Source of the DNA: Verrucolacustris sp044348085
GTDB lineage: Bacteria > Verrucomicrobiota > Verrucomicrobiia > Methylacidiphilales > Verrucolacustridaceae
Length of the DNA stretch: 64,000 nucleotides
Direction of reading: 5' to 3'
Assembly (NCBI GenBank): GCA_044348085.1
Contig: JBIKTM010000002.1
Location: 62,001 to 126,000 of the forward strand
Under the pieces are notes generated by a model. That model had not been told where the DNA came from, did not search any database, and was given only the letters and a program-made list of their open reading frames with translations. A program made the translations under genes and the position numbers. Positions 60,060 through 64,000 of this stretch are shown here, piece by piece. Each line of letters starts with the position of its first letter. Positions within the stretch are counted from its first letter, which is position 1.

Positions 60060-61382
60060 ATGAATAACCACGAACTGAAAACCCGTAGGGAATTTCTCCG
60101 CACTGGCCTCTTGGGTGGTTCATTGTCCTGGACGTTGCCTGCATTTCTTAGCCGCACGATGCAGACTCTCCACGCCCAGGCAGATGGGGCTTTGATTCAA
60201 GGGGTGACAGGACGGGACGGAAATATTCTCGTAGTTCTACAGTTGGCAGGAGGAAATGACGGTCTCAACACCGTCATCCCGACCGGAAATGACGAATACC
60301 GAAAAGCTCGCCCAACCCTCGGGCTGACCGAGTCCAAAATTTTGCGGATCGATGCAGCGACTGGACTTCACCCCTCCCTTTCCGGCTTGGCTTCGGCTTA
60401 TCAGGACGGCCATCTGGCCATTGTTCAAGGTGTTGGCTATCCCAATCCGAATCGCTCTCATTTTCGGTCCACGGAAATATGGGCTACGGCCGTTGATTCT
60501 GACAAATCTTCCACGACAGGTTGGATTGGAAGATATTTTGATAACGCCTGCTCGGGTTGCGATGCCTCAGTCGGAATCGCCGCAGCCTCCCAACTGCCCC
60601 AATCCTTCGCTGCGGCAACTCCCAAAGGAGTCCTTTATCAGGGGGGCGGTGGCACAAAAAAGAAAACTTCGAAAAAGAAAGGTTCCAACCTGTCCGATTC
60701 GGATGCCTCGATGATGTCCATGGAAGAGGATGATGCGGGCGAAGCGGGCGGATCCATCGGCATGCTTAATGGGCCTGGCAATTTAGGAAAGATGTCGGCG
60801 CTAGATTTCTTGGAACGCACCGAAATGGATGCGAAGGTTAGTCAGCAGGAGATTGCAAATGCTTCGGCCAAGGCAAAGAACTCAGTCCCATTTCCAAGCA
60901 GTCGCCTTGGTCAAAATTTTGCCATGGTTTCCCGTCTCATTGCAGGTGGAATGCCGACTCGGATCTACTATTTATCTTTGGGCGGATTTGATACCCACAC
61001 CCAACAGGCCGCAGCACACGAACGGCTTCTAAAGGAAATGGGAGATGCGGTTTCCGCCTTTCTGGCCGACCTGAAAGCGCAGGGGAATCTTGGGAGAGTC
61101 ACGCTGATGACCTTTAGTGAGTTCGGCCGGCGAGTGAAGGAAAATGCCAGCGGCGGCACAGATCATGGAGCAGCTGCCCCTCTCTTTCTCGCGGGTGGCG
61201 GAGTGAAGGCGGGATTGCTTGGCCAAATGCCCTCCCTCGCTCCCAAGGACCTGTTCGACGGGGACGTAAAGTACAACACCGACTTCCGATCCGTATACGC
61301 AACAGTTTTAGAAAAGCATTTGGGGGTAAAGTCTGCCCCAATACTCAAAAGGGATTTCCCAACGATCAATGTCTACGGGTAA
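60060..61382 (+). CDS. DUF1501 family protein, Tat-exported
   Basis: This 440-residue protein has a twin-arginine leader, TRREFLRTGLLGGSLSWTLP, followed by a probable cleavage after HAQA. QLAGGNDGLNTVIP, YLSLGGFDTHTQQ and MTFSEFGRRVKENASGGTDH are the DUF1501 (alkaline-phosphatase-like fold) motifs. An unusual low-complexity insert, Lys-rich then acidic (residues 195-231, GGGGTKKKTSKKKG and MEEDDAGEAGG), interrupts the domain. It is probably secreted folded and works with the DUF1800 protein. Confidence 0.92.
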   Translation: MNNHELKTRREFLRTGLLGGSLSWTLPAFLSRTMQTLHAQADGALIQGVTGRDGNILVVLQLAGGNDGLNTVIPTGNDEYRKARPTLGLTESKILRIDAATGLHPSLSGLASAYQDGHLAIVQGVGYPNPNRSHFRSTEIWATAVDSDKSSTTGWIGRYFDNACSGCDASVGIAAASQLPQSFAAATPKGVLYQGGGGTKKKTSKKKGSNLSDSDASMMSMEEDDAGEAGGSIGMLNGPGNLGKMSALDFLERTEMDAKVSQQEIANASAKAKNSVPFPSSRLGQNFAMVSRLIAGGMPTRIYYLSLGGFDTHTQQAAAHERLLKEMGDAVSAFLADLKAQGNLGRVTLMTFSEFGRRVKENASGGTDHGAAAPLFLAGGGVKAGLLGQMPSLAPKDLFDGDVKYNTDFRSVYATVLEKHLGVKSAPILKRDFPTINVYG

Positions 61383-61839
61383 TTTTGTTTTTCCAAAACG
61401 CCGGCGTCTTCACCATATTACTCCTTGGAATATCCAAGCCCCTGAATTTTTTTTAACTGTTTGCTGCGCGCAACCAGGCGTGAATCATTTATGCAAAGAC
61501 GTGCCTGCAGGCACTGTTCTTGATGCGGCACATCATTATCATTGCCGGAAACTTTGGCACTGTGAACTCATGGTTCTTATGCCAGATCACCTTCACGCGA
61601 TACTCTCTGTTGGACAGCAAAAGAGCCTTGAGGCTGTTATCAAGTCATGGAAAGGTTGGACTGCGAAGGTCGCTGGAATTCAATGGCAGGATGGATTTTT
61701 TGAGCACCGATTAAGAAGTCCCAGCAGCGCTCAACAAAAGTGGCATTATGTAAATCAGAATCCTGTGCGAAAGGGCCTTGTCAAAAAGGCTGAGGACTGG
61801 CCGTGGCGATTTATGCCTGGTAGGGCGCATCATCCTTGA
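61369..61839 (+). CDS. REP-associated tyrosine transposase (RAYT)
   Basis: A 156-residue HUH transposase has APEFFLTVCCAQPG, LMVLMPDHLHAILSVGQQ with the His pair, and WHYVNQNPVRKGLVKKAEDW with the catalytic Tyr. The start at 61369 overlaps the DUF1501 stop by 14 bases, so insertion or read-through placed it directly behind that gene. Its last codons (PGRAHHP) are encoded by a REP palindrome. It differs clearly in sequence from the RAYT at 56501. Confidence 0.88.
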   Translation: MSTGNFVFPKRRRLHHITPWNIQAPEFFLTVCCAQPGVNHLCKDVPAGTVLDAAHHYHCRKLWHCELMVLMPDHLHAILSVGQQKSLEAVIKSWKGWTAKVAGIQWQDGFFEHRLRSPSSAQQKWHYVNQNPVRKGLVKKAEDWPWRFMPGRAHHP

Positions 61840-61904
61840 TGCGCCGGCGGATAGATCAAAAGTAGGTCGCCTCAACCGGCGGACCAGGGATGGTCCGCCC
61901 TACC
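61824..61904. repeat. Paired REP palindromes after second RAYT
   Basis: A hairpin GGCGCATCA-TCCT-TGATGCGCC at 61824-61845, preceded by GGTAGG, and a hairpin GGCGGACCA-GGGA-TGGTCCGCC at 61878-61899, followed by CTACC, face each other. The outer GGTAGG/CTACC marks are the same as in the REPs near 56.5 and 57.1 kb. The first hairpin overlaps the RAYT stop codon. Confidence 0.75.
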
Positions 61905-61911
61905 AGCCAAT

Positions 61912-61944
61912 AAAAACCCCCGATGGGGTTGCCACCGGGGGTTT
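61912..61944 (-). terminator. Rho-independent terminator of glnA
   Basis: On the minus strand an AAACCCCCG stem pairs with CGGGGGTTT across a 12-base loop and runs into TTTTATT. It lies 27 bases after the glnA stop codon. Stem GC content, loop size and T-tract fit an intrinsic terminator for the glnB-glnA unit. Confidence 0.82.
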
Positions 61945-61970
61945 CGTCCGACTTTCGTCGTCCAAACTTT

Positions 61971-63404
61971 TTAGACGTCGTAGTACATGAAGAATTCATA
62001 CGGATGAGGACGCAGACGTAGCGCGTCATAGTCCTTCACTCGCATTTCGACAATCGTATCCACCATATCCTTGGTGAAGACGTCTCCCTTGAGCAGGAAC
62101 TCGTGATCCTTCTCGAGGGCCTGTGCCGCGCCGAGAAGTGAATCGGGAGCGCTAGGCACCTTCGCGAGCTCCTTGGGCGGGAGCTCATAGAGGTTCTTGT
62201 CCAGCGGATCGCCAGGATGAATCTTGTTTTGAATGCCATCCAAGCCCGCCAACATCTGCGCCGCACAGGCGAGATAAGGATTGGCTGCGGGATCCGGAGT
62301 ACGGAACTCGATTCGCACAGCTTTCGGATTCGACGAGTAGGTCGGAATCCTGATCGCCGCGCTACGATTTCTCGCGCTGTAGGCAAAGTTAACTGGTGCT
62401 TCGTACCCTGGAACCAGCCGCTTGAAGCTGTTGGTTGTCGGATTGGTGATCGCAGTCAATGCCCGTGCGTGCTTGATGATCCCACCGATGTAGTAGAGAG
62501 CGAGTTCGCTCAAGTTGGCATAGCCCTTTCCTGCAAAGAGGGGCTTGCCGTCTTTCCAGATGCTTTGGTGGCAGTGCATCCCCGAGCCGTTATCCCCGAA
62601 GAGAGGTTTCGGCATGAAAGTGGCGGTCTTGCCGTGGCGCCGAGCGACATTGCGAACCACATACTTGTAGAGGTTCATCTTGTCGCCCGTGCGAACAAGC
62701 GTGTCGAAACGGATGTCGATTTCTGCTTGGCCAGCGGTCGCCACTTCGTGGTGTTGCCGCTCGATCTGCACACCGAGATCTTCCAGCATGAGAGTAATCT
62801 CATTGCGGATATCCTGCTGTGTGTCGGCCGGAGGAACCGGGAAGTATCCCTCTTTGTGACGGATCTTGTACCCAGTATTCGGCATTTCTTCGCGGCCGCT
62901 GTTGAAGATGCCCTCGGAGGAATCTACTTGGTAGAAAGCTCCGCGAGATGAGGAGTCATAGCGGACATCGTCAAAGATGAAGAATTCGGCTTCTGGTCCG
63001 AAGAAGGCGGTGTCTCCAATCTTAGTGCTCTGCAGATATTTTTCCGCACGAATCGCGATGCTGCGAGGATCCCGCTCATAGGTTTGCATGGTGATCGGAT
63101 CGATCACGGTACAAACGAGACTGAGTGTCGGTTCCGCATTGAACGGATCGATCATGGCCGTTGCTGGATCCGGCAGGACCAACATGTCGGATGAGTTGAT
63201 CGACTTCCAACCGCGGATGGAGGAGCCGTCGAAGCCCAACCCTTCCTTGAAAGTCGACTCCTCAAGTTCCGCCAGAGTCGTCGTGAAGTGCTGCCAGGTT
63301 CCGGGGATATCACAGAATTTGTAGTCCACGAGGCGGCAGTTGTTCGCCTTGGCAAAGGCCAAGACTTCTTTGCCCGATTTTGCGTTTAGATGTTTTTCAC
63401 TCAT
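61971..63404 (-). CDS. glnA: Glutamine synthetase, type I
   Basis: This 477-residue protein has FDGSSIRGW, FGPEAEFFIFDDV (metal-binding glutamates), NGSGMHCHQSIWKDGKPLFA and EAPVNFAYSARNRSAAIRIP, all GSI-type motifs. DKNLYELPPKE contains the tyrosine that is adenylylated in GSI-beta enzymes, so GlnE control is possible. Length is normal for GSI. It makes glutamine from glutamate and ammonium. It lies 46 bases downstream of a PII gene and ends at a strong terminator. Confidence 0.97.
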   Translation of the reverse strand: MSEKHLNAKSGKEVLAFAKANNCRLVDYKFCDIPGTWQHFTTTLAELEESTFKEGLGFDGSSIRGWKSINSSDMLVLPDPATAMIDPFNAEPTLSLVCTVIDPITMQTYERDPRSIAIRAEKYLQSTKIGDTAFFGPEAEFFIFDDVRYDSSSRGAFYQVDSSEGIFNSGREEMPNTGYKIRHKEGYFPVPPADTQQDIRNEITLMLEDLGVQIERQHHEVATAGQAEIDIRFDTLVRTGDKMNLYKYVVRNVARRHGKTATFMPKPLFGDNGSGMHCHQSIWKDGKPLFAGKGYANLSELALYYIGGIIKHARALTAITNPTTNSFKRLVPGYEAPVNFAYSARNRSAAIRIPTYSSNPKAVRIEFRTPDPAANPYLACAAQMLAGLDGIQNKIHPGDPLDKNLYELPPKELAKVPSAPDSLLGAAQALEKDHEFLLKGDVFTKDMVDTIVEMRVKDYDALRLRPHPYEFFMYYDV

Positions 63405-63450
63405 TGTTTTTACTCCTTTATTGGTTGGTCGAGGTTTGCCTTAGGGCAAC

Positions 63451-63795
63451 TCAGACCGCCTTTTCTCCCTTATCCTCCGTGCGGATGCGGATCACCTCAT
63501 CCAACGGGAGGACAAAAATTTTACCATCCCCAATTTTGCCCGTCTTTGCGGCTTTCAGAATCGCCGTTATTGCTTTTTGAACGGAAGCCTCAGGCAGGAC
63601 GATCTCCAGCTTTACCTTTGGAAGGAAGTCCACGGTGTATTCGCTCCCGCGGTAAATTTCAGTATGCCCTTTCTGGCGGCCGAACCCTTTGACTTCGGTG
63701 GCTGTCATTCCCTCGATCCCAGCCTCGGTCAGAGCTTCCTTTACCTCTTCAAGCTTGAAGGGCTTGATAATCGCTTCGATTTTTTTCAGTGCCAT
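63451..63795 (-). CDS. glnB: PII nitrogen-regulatory protein
   Basis: This 114-residue protein begins KKIEAIIKPFKLEEVKEALT and has TATEVKGFGRQKGHTEIYRG then SEYTVDFLPK, with the T-loop Tyr at 53 that is uridylylated in PII proteins. KTGKIGDGKIFVLPLDEVIR is the conserved C-terminal signature. PII senses ATP/ADP and 2-oxoglutarate and controls GlnA, AmtB or GlnE. It sits just before glnA and after a second PII gene at the right edge. Confidence 0.95.
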   Translation of the reverse strand: MALKKIEAIIKPFKLEEVKEALTEAGIEGMTATEVKGFGRQKGHTEIYRGSEYTVDFLPKVKLEIVLPEASVQKAITAILKAAKTGKIGDGKIFVLPLDEVIRIRTEDKGEKAV

Positions 63796-63827
63796 AATTT
63801 ACAGTTCTTTCTTGGTTATCCCAACGT

Positions 63828-63877
63828 GAGGCAAGCCCACGGGGGAAGGATTGTCATACCTCCCCACCGTGGGCCTC
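63828..63877. promoter_or_regulatory. Long hairpin between the two PII genes
   Basis: The arms GCCCACGG (63835-63842) and CCGTGGGC (63867-63874) pair perfectly; GAG/CTC extends the stem beyond a four-base bulge, and GGGAAGG/CCTCCC can pair inside. No U-tract follows on the minus strand, so it may be an attenuator or RNA-stability hairpin rather than a terminator. Confidence 0.4.
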
Positions 63878-63898
63878 GTCACGCCCGAAATCGATCCG

Positions 63899-64000
63899 TT
63901 AGATCGCTTTCGCGCCCTTGTCCTCGGTGCGGATGCGGATTGCCTCATCCACAGGAAGAACAAAGATCTTTCCGTCGCCGATTTTGCCGGTCTTGGCTGC
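63899..64000 (-). CDS. Second PII protein, C-terminal end only
   Basis: The last 33 codons of a PII protein are present before the right edge: AAKTGKIGDGKIFVLPVDEA then IRIRTEDKGAKAI and TAA. It differs from the neighbouring PII only in a few positions (V for L, A for V near DEA, GAKAI for GEKAV). Its start is outside the window. It is upstream in the same orientation as glnB and glnA; such genes often follow amtB. Confidence 0.9.
   Translation of the reverse strand, partial: AAKTGKIGDGKIFVLPVDEAIRIRTEDKGAKAI

Overview
The window is most likely part of a Verrucomicrobiota-type (PVC superphylum) chromosome. This is inferred from the adjacent DUF1800/DUF1501 genes with a Tat leader, two tandem PII genes upstream of glnA, REP palindromes paired with RAYT transposases, and a GbsR-like regulator beside an exopolysaccharide locus. 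No rRNA or ribosomal protein gene is present to settle taxonomy.

About 56 kb (positions 1 to 56,029) is one very large surface-polysaccharide locus, almost all on the minus strand, so it is read from high to low coordinates. Its head (51.9-56.0 kb) holds a WaaE-like glycosyltransferase and two tandem Wzz-like chain-length proteins. Next come a stretch with two divergent toxin-antitoxin pairs, a broken four-helix-bundle gene and a GbsR-type regulator with two candidate operators (48.9-51.9 kb). An ABC flippase follows, then pseB, a fused reductase/PseC aminotransferase, a DegT aminotransferase, a radical SAM enzyme, a WbqC-like protein, a GtrB-like glycosyltransferase and a sulfotransferase (38.7-48.8 kb). 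From 36.8 to 30.4 kb lies a compact nonulosonic acid cassette: aldo/keto reductase, NeuB-type synthase, cytidylyltransferase, class III aminotransferase, a 65-residue protein, formyltransferase, PseI-type synthase and GNAT acetyltransferase.

From 30.4 to 22.1 kb a second sugar-acid module combines a 2-hydroxyacid dehydrogenase, FkbM methyltransferase, HpcH/HpaI aldolase, two zinc-ribbon methyltransferases, an epimerase and a KdsB-like cytidylyltransferase. It is followed by a surface-carbohydrate protein, a Wzy-like polymerase, glycosyltransferases, an SDR, an ElyC-like protein, a phosphoglycosyl transferase and a WbpM/CapD-type dehydratase (12-22 kb). After a VapBC pair come more glycosyltransferases: GT61, a membrane GT-C-like protein, a small plus-strand pair including a GT10 enzyme, a tandem-duplicated GT32, and a GT10 gene cut by the left edge.

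Right of 56 kb is ordinary chromosome: tRNA-Ser, a REP/RAYT element, an OsmC-like gene, a membrane protein, DUF1800/DUF1501, a second RAYT, then glnA and two glnB genes, the last cut by the right edge. Many starts were placed downstream of the longest frame because 4-base ATGA/GTGA overlaps, typical of translationally coupled operons, fit better. The likely product is a Wzy-polymerised, heavily modified polymer carrying at least one nonulosonic acid, with an ABC protein rather than Wzx moving the lipid-linked unit. No outer-membrane export protein is visible in the window.
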